From positions 3,302,501-3,366,500 of the forward strand of contig NZ_LT607733.1 of NCBI RefSeq assembly GCF_900091445.1: DNA of 64,000 nt, in the 5' to 3' direction. The position numbers and the translations under genes are program-made. The notes beneath the pieces were generated by a model. That model ran no database searches, had not been told where the DNA came from, and saw only the letters and a program-made list of their open reading frames with translations. Below, in pieces: positions 43,125 to 52,081 of this stretch. The DNA comes from Micromonospora echinofusca. GTDB taxonomy: Bacteria > Actinomycetota > Actinomycetes > Mycobacteriales > Micromonosporaceae. The number at the start of each line of letters is the position of its first letter. The stretch's first letter is position 1.

Positions 43125-43889
43125 TCAGCCGGTGAGCAGCAGGCGCAGGCCGGCGAGCGTGGCCAGGTGCGGATCGGCGGGCATCGTGACGACCCGGCCG
43201 GTCAGCGCCGCCAGCCGGGCGCCGAGTTCGGGGTGCACCGCCCCGCCGCCGGTGATCAGCAGCCGGCGGCGCCCCGGCCCCACGGGCCGCGCGCCCAGGC
43301 GTCGTACCGCGGCGGCGATCAGCGGCACCTGGTCGAGGGCGTTGGGCCCGTCGACGCGCTCGGCGGCCTCGACCGCGCGGTCGGCGATGTGGGCGATCTC
43401 GGTGCGACCGAGTCCGATGTCGACGGCCACCACGTCGTCGCCGTCGAGGTCGGCCCGGCAGGCCAGGGCGGCGGCCAGCGGTTCCTCGACCGTGGCGACG
43501 CGCCCGCCGAACGCGTGGCGGACCGCCGCGACGAGGAGGTCCTTCTGTCGCAGCGTGGCGGTGGCCGGCACGCCGACCACGACCGGGGAGACGTCGTCGC
43601 CGGGCCGTCCGCTGGCCGCGGCCACCACCCGCAGCAGGTGTACGCAGGCGAAGAAGTCGGTCACCACGCCGTGCCGCACCGGCCACGCCAGTTTCACGTC
43701 ACCGGTGTCGCGCAGCGCGATGGCGGCCCGACCGACGGCCTGGGCGCCGGCCGAGTTCCACGCGACGACGGCCGGCTCGGCGACGACCGTGCCGGACGTC
43801 GGCGTCCACAGCCGCACCGTCGAGGTGCCCAGGTCGAGGGCGACGGGATGGCGTAGGCCGAGGCGGGCGTACGCGCCGGGGGCCAGCAT
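43125..43889 (-). CDS. MreB/Hsp70-like ASKHA-fold ATPase (short)
   Basis: 254 residues of actin-fold sequence. PHOSPHATE-1 is VALDLGTSTVRLW, connect-1 VVVGVPATATLRQK, PHOSPHATE-2 VAVDIGLGRTEI, adenosine motif LLITGGGAVHPEL. This is the MreB order of motifs, but the protein is about 90 residues shorter than cell-shape MreB, mostly in subdomains IB/IIB. Start chosen at 43889 with GGGGGTGG upstream; the longer frame adds unrelated sequence. Its 101-nt spacing from the KhtT-like gene on the same strand suggests co-transcription. Whether it polymerises is unknown. Confidence 0.8.
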   Translation of the reverse strand: MLAPGAYARLGLRHPVALDLGTSTVRLWTPTSGTVVAEPAVVAWNSAGAQAVGRAAIALRDTGDVKLAWPVRHGVVTDFFACVHLLRVVAAASGRPGDDVSPVVVGVPATATLRQKDLLVAAVRHAFGGRVATVEEPLAAALACRADLDGDDVVAVDIGLGRTEIAHIADRAVEAAERVDGPNALDQVPLIAAAVRRLGARPVGPGRRRLLITGGGAVHPELGARLAALTGRVVTMPADPHLATLAGLRLLLTG

Positions 43890-44033
43890 GCTCACCACCC
43901 CCGTCGCGGGGCGGGCGTGACCCGGGCTCCGTCGCGGACGGAGCGGGGCAGGATGGATCGATCGTGGTGCAGGGTGGGCATGGCGCTCCAAGCCACGGGC
44001 CCGCGTCGTGGGACGCGGGAAGGCGGACGGGCT

Positions 44034-44240
44034 TCAGACGGCGAACGTCAGCCCGGGCGGAGCGCGGTCGGCCGACCACGCGGGCACGCAGCCGGGAACG
44101 GCCCGTCGCGTACGCCGGAACACGATGCACAGCCCGACGGCCCGCGCCGCGGAGAGGACCATGACCAGCACGGTCAGCATCAGCAGCGCCGGCAGCGAGA
44201 CCCGCCTGCCGGCGCGGCGGAGGCCGTGCCGATCCTGCAT
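44034..44240 (-). CDS. Small membrane protein (68 aa)
   Basis: 68 residues with one clear hydrophobic helix (LPALLMLTVLVMVLSAARAV, about 16-35), a basic N-terminus (RHGLRRAGRR) and a cytosolic-type basic segment after it. No known family. The start is the ATG at 44240; the frame is open further upstream but less plausible. It sits alone between the MreB-like gene and the hemerythrin gene. Confidence 0.45.
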   Translation of the reverse strand: MQDRHGLRRAGRRVSLPALLMLTVLVMVLSAARAVGLCIVFRRTRRAVPGCVPAWSADRAPPGLTFAV

Positions 44241-44466
44241 GCGCCCACCATAGCCGGGCGACCTGCCGGCCAGCCACGCCGCCACCCGACGGGCCGCCGT
44301 TCAGCCGACAGGCGGGCGGCGGGCGGCAGCGGGGCGCTGGTGGGCGGGCGACGGTCGTGGCGGGCCCGTCGTCCCGGCGTACCGGGCCGGTCGGCCCTGC
44401 CGACGGTGCCGCGGCCGCGCCGAGGATGGGGACCGGACGCGCCACCGGATCCTGGAGATGATCAGC

Positions 44467-44907
44467 ATGTGCAACTACTGCGGCTGCCGGGAGTTCCCCC
44501 TGATCGGCCGGCTCTCGACCGAGCACGAGGCGATCGCCAACGCCGCCGGCCGGCTGCGCGACGCGGTACGGGCCGGGGGCACGGACGCGCCGGCGGCGCT
44601 CGACGCCCTGCTGGACCTGCTGATCCCGCACACCGCCACGGAGGAGGAGGGGCTCTTCGTCGAACTGCGGGCGGAGGGCAGCCTGGCCGACGCGGTGGAG
44701 AAGCTCTGCGCCGAGCACGAGGACATCCACGGTGTGCTCGGCGCCGTCGATCGCCGCGCGCCGGACTGGCCGGCGGTGCTGGCCGCCCTGGACCGGCTGC
44801 ACCGGCACATCGACAACGAGGAGCACGGGCTCTTCCCGGCCGCGGTGATCGCGCTGCCCATCCCGGCGTGGGACCGGATCACCCCGACGGCCGGCGCCGC
44901 GCGGTAG
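44467..44907 (+). CDS. Hemerythrin-like (HHE) domain protein
   Basis: 146 residues. Four-helix HHE domain with the di-iron ligand pattern: HEAI near residue 20, HTATEEEGLF near 56-65, EHEDIHGVL near 85 and HIDNEEHGLFP near 115. A Cys-rich N-terminus CNYCGC precedes it, which could bind a metal or be redox active. Start at 44467 because GGAG lies 9 nt upstream; the ATG at 44458 abuts it. It sits just upstream of the nitrate reductase operon, so a role in O2, NO or iron sensing or repair is plausible (inference). Confidence 0.88.
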   Translation: MCNYCGCREFPLIGRLSTEHEAIANAAGRLRDAVRAGGTDAPAALDALLDLLIPHTATEEEGLFVELRAEGSLADAVEKLCAEHEDIHGVLGAVDRRAPDWPAVLAALDRLHRHIDNEEHGLFPAAVIALPIPAWDRITPTAGAAR

Positions 44908-45000
44908 GTCGCGTCGCAGGCCGACACCGCCGCGCGCGGCGGGGACGCCGACCGGCACGGCGCGGAGAACCGGGACCCGGCCGGAACACCTGATGATCTC

Positions 45001-45014
45001 GGGACCTTCGGCCC
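45001..45014. promoter_or_regulatory. DosR/DevR-like box upstream of narG
   Basis: GGGACCTTCGGCCC matches the GGGAC-N4-GNCCC core of hypoxia-regulator DosR boxes. It is 116 nt before the narG start. One plausible hit to a degenerate consensus; the expected occurrence by chance in such GC-rich DNA is not negligible. Confidence 0.35.
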
Positions 45015-45129
45015 GGTTGTCCGGGGCTGCTGATCGCGACGATGGCTCCGGGCCCCCGCCTCCGGTTGCGCTCCGGCGCATTCGCCGCAAATGTGGGGCT
45101 CACGGTGATCTACCGGAGGGATGGGCTTC

Positions 45130-48100
45130 ATGTCACGAGCTACCGAGCGAGCCGGGCGGGCGCTGCTGGCGGTCGGCGGCCTGGTGCGCCGGGCCGAGGT
45201 GTCCGACGACGGCCGGACGCTGCACCAGATCGGCGGCCGGGAGGCGGACGCCTTCTACCGGGACCGCTGGTCCTACGACAAGGTGGTGCGCTCCACGCAC
45301 GGCGTCAACTGCACCGGCTCGTGCTCCTGGAAGGTGTACGTCAAGGACGGCATCATCACCTGGGAGCAGCAGCAGACCGACTACCCCAGCGTCGGGCCGG
45401 ACCGGCCGGAGTACGAGCCGCGCGGTTGTCCCCGGGGCGCCGCCTTCTCCTGGTACACCTACTCCCCCACCCGGGTGCGCTACCCGTACGCCCGGGGTGT
45501 GCTGGTGCAGATGTACCGCGAGGCCAAGGCCCGCCTCGGTGACCCGGTCGCCGCGTGGGCGGACATCCAGGCCGACCCGGAGCGCCGCCGCCGCTACCAG
45601 AAGGCACGCGGCAAGGGCGGCCTGGTGCGCATCGGCTGGGACGAGGCGCAGGAGATGGTCGCCGCCGCGCACGTGCACACGATCGCCGAGTACGGCCCCG
45701 ACCGGGTCGCCGGCTTCTCCCCGATCCCGGCGATGTCGATGGTGTCGCACGCCGTCGGCGCCCGGTTCGTGTCGCTGCTCGGCGGGTCGATGCTGTCCTT
45801 CTACGACTGGTACGCCGACCTGCCGGTGGCCTCCCCGCAGGTCTTCGGCGACCAGACCGACGTGCCCGAGTCCGGCGACTGGTGGGACGCCTCCTACTTC
45901 GTCATGTGGGGCTCCAACGTCCCGGTGACCCGCACCCCCGACGCGCACTGGATGGCCGAGGCGCGCTACCGGGGCCAGAAGGTCGTGGTGGTCAGCCCGG
46001 ACTTCGCCGACAACGTGAAGTTCGCCGACGAGTGGATGCCCGCCCAGCCGGGCACCGACGGCGCGCTGGCGATGGCGATGGGGCACGTGATCCTCAAGGA
46101 GTTCTTCGTCGACCGGCGCACCCCGCGCTTCGTCGACTACGTGCGCCGCTTCACCGACCTGCCGTTCCTGGTGACGCTGGAGCCCGGCGCGGACGGCGCG
46201 TACCGGCCGGGCAAGTTCCTGACGGCCGAGGACCTCGGCGAGAGCGGGAAGGAGGCGGCCTTCAAGACGGTGCTCTGGGACTCCGCCACCGACGCGCCCG
46301 CCGTGCCGCGTGGCAGCCTCGGGCACCGCTGGGGCGAGCGGGACGGGCAGTGGAACCTCGACCTGGGCGACCTGGAGCCGGCACTGACCTGCCTGGGCGC
46401 CGGCGACGCGGTCGAGGTGGAGCTGCCCCGCTTCGACACCGACACCCCGCAGGTGCTGCGCCGAGGCGTGCCGACCCGGACGGTGGACGGCCAGCTGGTG
46501 ACCAGCGTGTTCGACCTGCTGCTGGCCCAGTACGGGGTGGCCCGCGACGGGCTGCCCGGGCAGTGGCCGGCGGGCTACGACGACGTCGCGTCGCCGTACA
46601 CGCCGGCGTGGCAGGAGCCGATCACCGGGGTGCCGGCGGCGCAGGTCGCCCGGGTGGCGCGGGAGTTCGCCGACAACGCGGAGCGCTCCGGCGGCCGCTC
46701 GATGATCCTGCTCGGCGCCGGCACCAACCACTGGTTCCACTCCGACGCCACCTACCGGGCGATCCTGGCGCTGGTGACGCTCACCGGCTGCCAGGGCGTC
46801 AACGGCGGCGGCTGGGCGCACTACGTCGGGCAGGAGAAGTGCCGCCCGGCGACCGGCTGGGCGCAGCTCGCATTCGGCCTGGACTGGGTGCGCCCGCCGC
46901 GGCAGATGATCGGCACCGCCTTCTGGTACGTGCACACCGACCAGTGGCGCTACGACACGTACTCCGCCGACGTGGTCTCCTCCCCCGTCGGCACGGGCGC
47001 CTTCGCCGGCAAGCACACCATGGACCTGCTGGCCCAGTCGGCGCGCTCGGGCTGGATGCCGTCGATGCCGACGTTCGACCGCAGCCCGCTCGACCTGGCC
47101 GACGAGGCCCTGGCCGCCCGCCCCGACGACCCGGGCGGCTGGGTGGCCGAGCAGCTCGGCGAGGGACGGTTGCGCTTCGCCTGCACCGACCCGGACGCGC
47201 CGGAGAACTGGCCGCGCGTGCTGACCGTGTGGCGGGCCAACCTGCTCGGCTCGTCGGCGAAGGGCAACGAGTACTTCCTGCGGCACCTGCTCGGCACCGA
47301 CTCCAACCTGCGCGCGGACGAGGCCCCGGAGGAGCTGCGGCCGAAGGACGTGACCTGGCGGGAGGAGGCGCCGGAGGGCAAGCTCGACCTGCTGCTGTCG
47401 CTGGACTTCCGGATGACCTCCACGACGCTCTTCTCCGACGTCGTGCTGCCGGCCGCCACCTGGTACGAGAAGCACGACCTGAGCAGCACCGACATGCATC
47501 CCTTCGTGCACGCGTTCACCCCGGCAATCAACCCGCCGTGGCAGACCCGCACCGACTTCGACGCCTTCCACGGCATCGCCCGCGCGTTCTCGACGCTGGC
47601 GGAGCGGCACCTCGGCGTACGCAAGGATCTCGTCGCGGCGCCGCTGCTGCACGACACCCCGGACGCGATGGCGACCCCGCACGGCCGGGTGCGCGACTGG
47701 GCGGCCGAGGGCGAGACGCCGGTGCCCGGCCGCACGATGCCGAAGCTGCTGGTGGTGGAGCGCGACTACGGCGCGGTCGCCGACAAGCTGGCCGCGCTCG
47801 GCCCGCTGATGGACACCCTCGGCACGTCCGGTAAGGGCGTGGCGGTCGACGTCAATCCGGAGGTGGCGTACCTGCGGCGCAAGAACGGCGAGGTGCGCGG
47901 CGGGGTGGCCGACGGGCGGCCCTCGCTGGCGACGGACGTGCACGCCTGCGAGGCGATCCTCGCCCTCTCCGGCACCACCAACGGCCGCGTCGCCACCGCC
48001 GGCTTCCGCGACGTGGAGAAGCGCACGGGCGTACGCCTGGCGGACCTGGCCGCCGAGCACGAGGGCAAGCAGATCACCTTCGCCGACACCCAGGCCCGCC

Positions 48101-48795
48101 CGGTGCCGGTGATCACGAGCCCGGAGTGGTCGGGCAGCGAGCACGGCGGTCGCCGCTACTCGCCGTTCACCATCAACACCGAGCGGCTCAAGCCGTGGCA
48201 CACCCTCACCGGGCGGCAGCACTTCTTCCTCGACCACGACTGGATGCACGAGGCCGGCGAGGCGCTGCCGATCTTCCGGCCGCCGCTGGACATGCACCGC
48301 CTCTTCGGCGAGCCGAGGCTCGGCCGCAACGGCGAGCTGGAGATCACCGTCCGGTACCTCACGCCGCACTCGAAGTGGTCGATCCACTCCGAGTACCAGG
48401 ACAACCTGCTGATGCTGACGCTGTCGCGGGGCGGGCCGACGATGTGGATGAGCGAGGCCGACGCCGCGAAGATCGGCGTACGGGACAACGAGTGGATCGA
48501 GGCGGTCAACCGCAACGGCGTCGTGGTCTGCCGGGCCGTGGTCAGCCACAAGATGCCCGAGGGGACGGTCTACATGTACCACGCCCAGGAGCGGGTGATC
48601 GACGTGCCGAAGGCCGAGGTCAACGGCCGGCGCGGCGGCATCCACAACTCGCTGACCCGGCTGCTGGTCAAGCCCACCCACCTGATCGGCGGGTACGCCC
48701 AGTTGTCGTTCGCGTTCAACTATCTCGGGCCCACGGGCAACCAGCGCGACGAGGTCACCGTGATCCGCCGCCGTTCGCAGGAGGTGCAGTACTGA
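45130..48795 (+). CDS. narG: Respiratory nitrate reductase alpha subunit
   Basis: Catalytic Mo-bis-MGD subunit that reduces nitrate to nitrite on the cytoplasmic face. 1221 residues, normal NarG length. The FS0 cluster motif is HGVNCTGSCSW (His and Cys ligands), with the fourth Cys in EPRGCPRG. The conserved Asp Mo ligand lies in SFYDWYADLP. Also seen are QTDVPESGDWWD and the C-terminal TYLTPHSKWSIHSEYQ type motif (here RYLTPHSKWSIHSEYQDN). Start at 45130 because GGAGGG lies 9 nt upstream; the ATG at 45121 abuts it. First gene of narGHJI. The TGATG junction couples it to narH. Confidence 0.97.
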   Translation: MSRATERAGRALLAVGGLVRRAEVSDDGRTLHQIGGREADAFYRDRWSYDKVVRSTHGVNCTGSCSWKVYVKDGIITWEQQQTDYPSVGPDRPEYEPRGCPRGAAFSWYTYSPTRVRYPYARGVLVQMYREAKARLGDPVAAWADIQADPERRRRYQKARGKGGLVRIGWDEAQEMVAAAHVHTIAEYGPDRVAGFSPIPAMSMVSHAVGARFVSLLGGSMLSFYDWYADLPVASPQVFGDQTDVPESGDWWDASYFVMWGSNVPVTRTPDAHWMAEARYRGQKVVVVSPDFADNVKFADEWMPAQPGTDGALAMAMGHVILKEFFVDRRTPRFVDYVRRFTDLPFLVTLEPGADGAYRPGKFLTAEDLGESGKEAAFKTVLWDSATDAPAVPRGSLGHRWGERDGQWNLDLGDLEPALTCLGAGDAVEVELPRFDTDTPQVLRRGVPTRTVDGQLVTSVFDLLLAQYGVARDGLPGQWPAGYDDVASPYTPAWQEPITGVPAAQVARVAREFADNAERSGGRSMILLGAGTNHWFHSDATYRAILALVTLTGCQGVNGGGWAHYVGQEKCRPATGWAQLAFGLDWVRPPRQMIGTAFWYVHTDQWRYDTYSADVVSSPVGTGAFAGKHTMDLLAQSARSGWMPSMPTFDRSPLDLADEALAARPDDPGGWVAEQLGEGRLRFACTDPDAPENWPRVLTVWRANLLGSSAKGNEYFLRHLLGTDSNLRADEAPEELRPKDVTWREEAPEGKLDLLLSLDFRMTSTTLFSDVVLPAATWYEKHDLSSTDMHPFVHAFTPAINPPWQTRTDFDAFHGIARAFSTLAERHLGVRKDLVAAPLLHDTPDAMATPHGRVRDWAAEGETPVPGRTMPKLLVVERDYGAVADKLAALGPLMDTLGTSGKGVAVDVNPEVAYLRRKNGEVRGGVADGRPSLATDVHACEAILALSGTTNGRVATAGFRDVEKRTGVRLADLAAEHEGKQITFADTQARPVPVITSPEWSGSEHGGRRYSPFTINTERLKPWHTLTGRQHFFLDHDWMHEAGEALPIFRPPLDMHRLFGEPRLGRNGELEITVRYLTPHSKWSIHSEYQDNLLMLTLSRGGPTMWMSEADAAKIGVRDNEWIEAVNRNGVVVCRAVVSHKMPEGTVYMYHAQERVIDVPKAEVNGRRGGIHNSLTRLLVKPTHLIGGYAQLSFAFNYLGPTGNQRDEVTVIRRRSQEVQY

Positions 48796-50489
48796 TGCGC
48801 GTGATGGCCCAGATGGCGATGGTGATGAACCTCGACAAGTGCATCGGCTGCCACACCTGCTCGGTGACGTGCAAGCAGGCGTGGACCAACCGGTCCGGCG
48901 TCGAGTACGTCTGGTTCAACAACGTGGAGACCCGGCCCGGCCAGGGCTACCCGCGCACGTACGAGGACCAGCAGCGGTGGCAGGGCGGCTGGGTGCGGAC
49001 CCGCTCGGGGAAGCTGAAGCCCCGCTCGGGCGGCCGGTTGAAGAAGATGTTCGGCATCTTCGCCAACCCGAAGCTGCCGTCGATGCAGGACTACTACGAG
49101 CCGTGGACGTACGACTACGAGCACCTGATCACCGCGCCGGCGGGTGACGACACGCCCGTCGCCCGGCCGAAGTCCCTGCTCACCGGCCAGGACACGAAGA
49201 TCACCTGGAGCGCGAACTGGGACGACTCGCTCGCCGGCGGCAACGAGATCGCCGCCGGTGACCCGGTGCTGGCGAAGGTCTCCGACCAGGTGAAGCAGGA
49301 GTTCGAGAAGACGTTCATGTTCTTCCTGCCGCGCATCTGCGAGCACTGCCTCAACCCGTCCTGCGCGGCGTCCTGCCCCTCGGGGGCGATCTACAAGCGC
49401 GCCGAGGACGGCATCGTGCTGGTCGACCAGGACCGGTGCCGGGGCTGGCGGATGTGCGTGACGGGCTGCCCGTACAAGAAGGTGTACTTCAACCACCGCA
49501 CCGGCAAGGCCGAGAAGTGCACGTTCTGCTTCCCGCGCATCGAGATCGGCCAGCCGACCATCTGCTCCGAGACCTGCGTGGGCCGCCTGCGCTACCTGGG
49601 GCTGATGCTCTACGACGTCGACCGGGTCGCCGAGGCCGCGGCCGTCAAGGACGAGGACGACCTCTACGAAGCGCAGCGCTCGGTCTTCCTCGACCCGCAC
49701 GACCCGGCCGTGGCCGAGGCCGCGCGCGCCGCCGGCATCCCCGACGACTGGATCGACGCCGCGCGGCGCTCCCCGATCTGGGACCTGATCATGAAGTACG
49801 AGGTGGCATTGCCGCTGCATCCGGAGTACCGGACCATGCCGATGGTCTGGTACATCCCGCCGCTGTCGCCGGTGGCCGACGTACTGCGCGACACCGGCCA
49901 CGACGCGGAGGACGCGGGCAACCTCTTCGGCGCGATCGACGCGCTGCGCATCCCGGTGGAGTACCTCGCCGAGCTGTTCAGCGCCGGGGACCCCGCCCCG
50001 GTGCGCGCCGTGCTCAACCGGCTCGCGGCGATGCGCTCGTACCAGCGCCGGATCAACCTGGGCGAGGCGCCCGACGAGTCGATCGCCGCCGCCGTGGGCA
50101 TGACCGGTGAGCAGATGGACGAGATGTACCGGCTGCTGGCCATCGCCAAGTACGAGCAGCGCTACGTCATCCCGGCGGCGCACGCCGAGGACGCGCACCG
50201 GCTGGAGAAGATCGCCACCGAGTGCAGCCTCGACTACGAGGGCGGCCCGGGCATGGGCGGCGGCGGCCCGTACGGGCAGGGTCCCTTCGGGGAGTCGTCG
50301 GGCACGCCGGTGCCGGTGCAGGTGGAGACCTTCCACATGCTGCGCGACCGGCAGACCGCGGACGGTTTCACCGATCCCGGCGACGAGCCGCGCCGGGTGA
50401 ACCTGCTCAACTGGGACGGCAAGGGCACCCCGAGGGGGCTCTTCCCGCCCCGGCCACGCGACGCCGAGCAGGACGGGGAGGGACGATGA
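48795..50489 (+). CDS. narH: Respiratory nitrate reductase beta subunit
   Basis: Electron-transfer subunit with four Fe-S clusters; 564 residues. Cluster motifs in order: CIGCHTCSVTCKQAW near residue 16; CEHCLNPSCAASCPSGA near 185; CRGWRMCVTGCPYKK near 215, where Trp replaces one Cys and gives a [3Fe-4S] cluster; CTFCFPRIE...CSETCVGR near 240-265. A Gly-rich segment (GGPGMGGGGPYGQGPFG) near residue 480 is unusual. It lies in a C-terminal extension, probably flexible. Overlaps narJ by ATGA. Confidence 0.97.
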   Translation: MRVMAQMAMVMNLDKCIGCHTCSVTCKQAWTNRSGVEYVWFNNVETRPGQGYPRTYEDQQRWQGGWVRTRSGKLKPRSGGRLKKMFGIFANPKLPSMQDYYEPWTYDYEHLITAPAGDDTPVARPKSLLTGQDTKITWSANWDDSLAGGNEIAAGDPVLAKVSDQVKQEFEKTFMFFLPRICEHCLNPSCAASCPSGAIYKRAEDGIVLVDQDRCRGWRMCVTGCPYKKVYFNHRTGKAEKCTFCFPRIEIGQPTICSETCVGRLRYLGLMLYDVDRVAEAAAVKDEDDLYEAQRSVFLDPHDPAVAEAARAAGIPDDWIDAARRSPIWDLIMKYEVALPLHPEYRTMPMVWYIPPLSPVADVLRDTGHDAEDAGNLFGAIDALRIPVEYLAELFSAGDPAPVRAVLNRLAAMRSYQRRINLGEAPDESIAAAVGMTGEQMDEMYRLLAIAKYEQRYVIPAAHAEDAHRLEKIATECSLDYEGGPGMGGGGPYGQGPFGESSGTPVPVQVETFHMLRDRQTADGFTDPGDEPRRVNLLNWDGKGTPRGLFPPRPRDAEQDGEGR

Positions 50490-51112
50490 GCGGGCCCGTC
50501 TGGCGGGCGGTGGCGGCGCGGGCCGCGTCGCTGCTGCTGCGCTATCCCGACGAGGAGGTCATGGCGGCGCTGCCGGTGCTGCGCGCCGCCCTCGACGAAC
50601 TTCCGGCGGCGGTCGCCGGGCCGCTGCGCGAGGTCGTCGCGTACCGCGAGGGCACCGATCCCGGCCAGCTCCGGTCGACGTACGTCGAGCTGTTCGACTT
50701 CCGCCGCCGCTGCTGCCTGCACCTGACGTACTACACCTGCGGGGACACCCGTAAGCGGGGCGAGGCCCTCGTCGGCTTCACCGCCGCGTACAAGCGGGCG
50801 GGCCTGGAGGTGGTCGACGGCGAGCTGCCCGACTTCCTGCCCGCGGTGCTCGACCTGTCCGCCGTGGACGACGGCGGGTGGCGGCTGCTGCGCGACAACC
50901 GGGTCGGCCTGGACCTGCTGGTGGAGGCGCTGGGCCGGGAGAGGTCGGCGTACCTGCAGGCGGTGGCCGCCGTGCGGGAGATGCTGCCGCCCGCCGGGCC
51001 GGCGGAACTCAGCGCCGCCGCCCGGCTGGCCCGCACCGGCCCGCCCGTGGAGCAGGTCGGCCTGGAGCCGTTCGGGCTCGTCGACACCACGACTCTGGGC
51101 GGTCGCCGGTGA
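50486..51112 (+). CDS. narJ: Nitrate reductase assembly chaperone
   Basis: 208 residues of the NarJ/DmsD chaperone family, needed for Mo-cofactor insertion into NarG; cytoplasmic, not part of the final enzyme. Typical elements: LLLRYPDEEVMAALP, TYVELFDFRRRCCLHLTYYTCGDTRKRGEAL, and ELPDFLPAVLDL. The stop codon lies inside the first unit of a 59-bp tandem repeat and overlaps a GTG. Confidence 0.95.
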   Translation: MSGPVWRAVAARAASLLLRYPDEEVMAALPVLRAALDELPAAVAGPLREVVAYREGTDPGQLRSTYVELFDFRRRCCLHLTYYTCGDTRKRGEALVGFTAAYKRAGLEVVDGELPDFLPAVLDLSAVDDGGWRLLRDNRVGLDLLVEALGRERSAYLQAVAAVREMLPPAGPAELSAAARLARTGPPVEQVGLEPFGLVDTTTLGGRR

Positions 51113-51273
51113 GCGCGAGGAACGCAGCGCAGCGGAGTACCGCAGTCGCGAACGAAAGAGGTCGCCGGTGAGCGCGAGGAACGCAGCGCAGCGGAGTACC
51201 GCAGTCGCGAACGAAAGAGGTCGCCGGTGAGCGCGAGGAACGCAGCGCAGCGGAGTACCGCAGTCGCGAACGA
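51101..51273. repeat. 59-bp tandem repeat, about 3 copies, between narJ and narI
   Basis: Units start at 51101, 51160 and 51219; the first two are identical and the third diverges after 55 nt. Each unit contains GGTCGCCGGTGAGCGCGAGG and ends in GCGAACGA. The first unit carries the end of narJ, the last merges with the narI ribosome-binding site (GAGGAGGGG). Inside each unit GCGG-AGTA-CCGC can form a small hairpin. Confidence 0.95.
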
Positions 51274-51289
51274 GGAGGGGCACCGATGA
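51109..51289 (+). other. Chain of three overlapping 20-codon mini-ORFs linking narJ to narI
   Basis: Each repeat unit contains a GTG-started frame of 20 codons: 51109-51171, 51168-51230 and 51227-51289. The first GTG overlaps the narJ stop (GTGA), each stop overlaps the next GTG (GTGA), and the last stop overlaps the narI ATG (ATGA). The unit length 59 = 63 minus 4, so each added copy keeps the 4-nt coupling. Predicted peptides begin VSARNAAQRSTAVANE. Translation is not shown; the arrangement would let ribosomes pass from narJ to narI. Confidence 0.6.
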
Positions 51290-52047
51290 ACACGCTGCTG
51301 TGGGTCGTGTACCCGTACCTGTGCCTGGTGGTGCTGGTCGGTGGGCTGATCTGGCGGCACCGGTACGACAAGTTCGGCTGGACCACCCGGTCCTCGCAGC
51401 TCTACGAGAGCACGATCCTGCGGTGGGGCAGCCCGCTGTTCCACTTCGGGGTGCTGATGGTCCTGATCGGACACGTCGGTGGCCTGCTGATCCCCGAGTC
51501 GTGGACCGAGGCGGTCGGCATCACCGAGCACGGCTACCACCTGATGGCCGTGTTCGTCGGCACGGTGGCCGGCTTCTGCACCCTGATCGGCCTGGGCATC
51601 CTCATCGCCCGCCGGCGGCTCACCGGCCCGGTCTTCGCCGCCACCACCCGCAACGACAAGGCCATGTACGTGGTGCTCGCCGGCGTGATCGTGCTCGGCC
51701 TGTGGGCGACCGTACGCGCCAACGTGTCGGGGCCGGGCTACAACTACCGCGAGACGATCTCCCCGTGGTTCCGGTCGCTGTTCTACCTGAGCCCGGACCC
51801 GGAGATCATGGCCGGCGTACCGGTGGCCTTCCAGATCCACATCCTGGCGGCGTTCGCCCTATTCGCGTTCTGGCCCTTCACCCGGCTGGTGCACGCGTTC
51901 AGCGCGCCGGTGGGCTACGCCACCCGCCCGTACGTCGTCTACCGCAGCCGCGACGACCGGCCCGGGTTGCGGCCGGGTCGCCCCGGCTGGGAGGGCCCGC
52001 CGAAGCTGCCCACCTCGCGCGGGGGCCGCAGCCGCTCGGGCCGGTGA
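51286..52047 (+). CDS. narI: Respiratory nitrate reductase gamma subunit (cytochrome b)
   Basis: Membrane subunit that takes electrons from menaquinol through two b hemes; 253 residues, five TM segments. Candidate heme-ligand His residues are in SPLFHFGVLMVLIGHVGG and in HGYHLMAVFVG, and in VAFQIHILAAFALFAFWPFTRLVHAF. The C-terminal about 30 residues are a basic, Arg/Gly-rich cytoplasmic tail. RBS GAGGAGGGG is 5 nt upstream. Last gene of narGHJI. Confidence 0.96.
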   Translation: MNTLLWVVYPYLCLVVLVGGLIWRHRYDKFGWTTRSSQLYESTILRWGSPLFHFGVLMVLIGHVGGLLIPESWTEAVGITEHGYHLMAVFVGTVAGFCTLIGLGILIARRRLTGPVFAATTRNDKAMYVVLAGVIVLGLWATVRANVSGPGYNYRETISPWFRSLFYLSPDPEIMAGVPVAFQIHILAAFALFAFWPFTRLVHAFSAPVGYATRPYVVYRSRDDRPGLRPGRPGWEGPPKLPTSRGGRSRSGR

Positions 52048-52081
52048 CGGCCGAACCAGGACGATTCGACGGAGAGCAGCC

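Noticed and set aside
45133..48681. Very long open frame antisense to narG (about 1180 codons)
   Set aside because: GC-rich third positions keep the opposite strand open. The product is Arg/His/Val-rich low complexity without family features, and narG is unmistakable on the plus strand.
51101..51273. The 59-bp repeat as a CRISPR array
   Set aside because: Units are directly adjacent and near identical, with no variable spacers and no cas genes.
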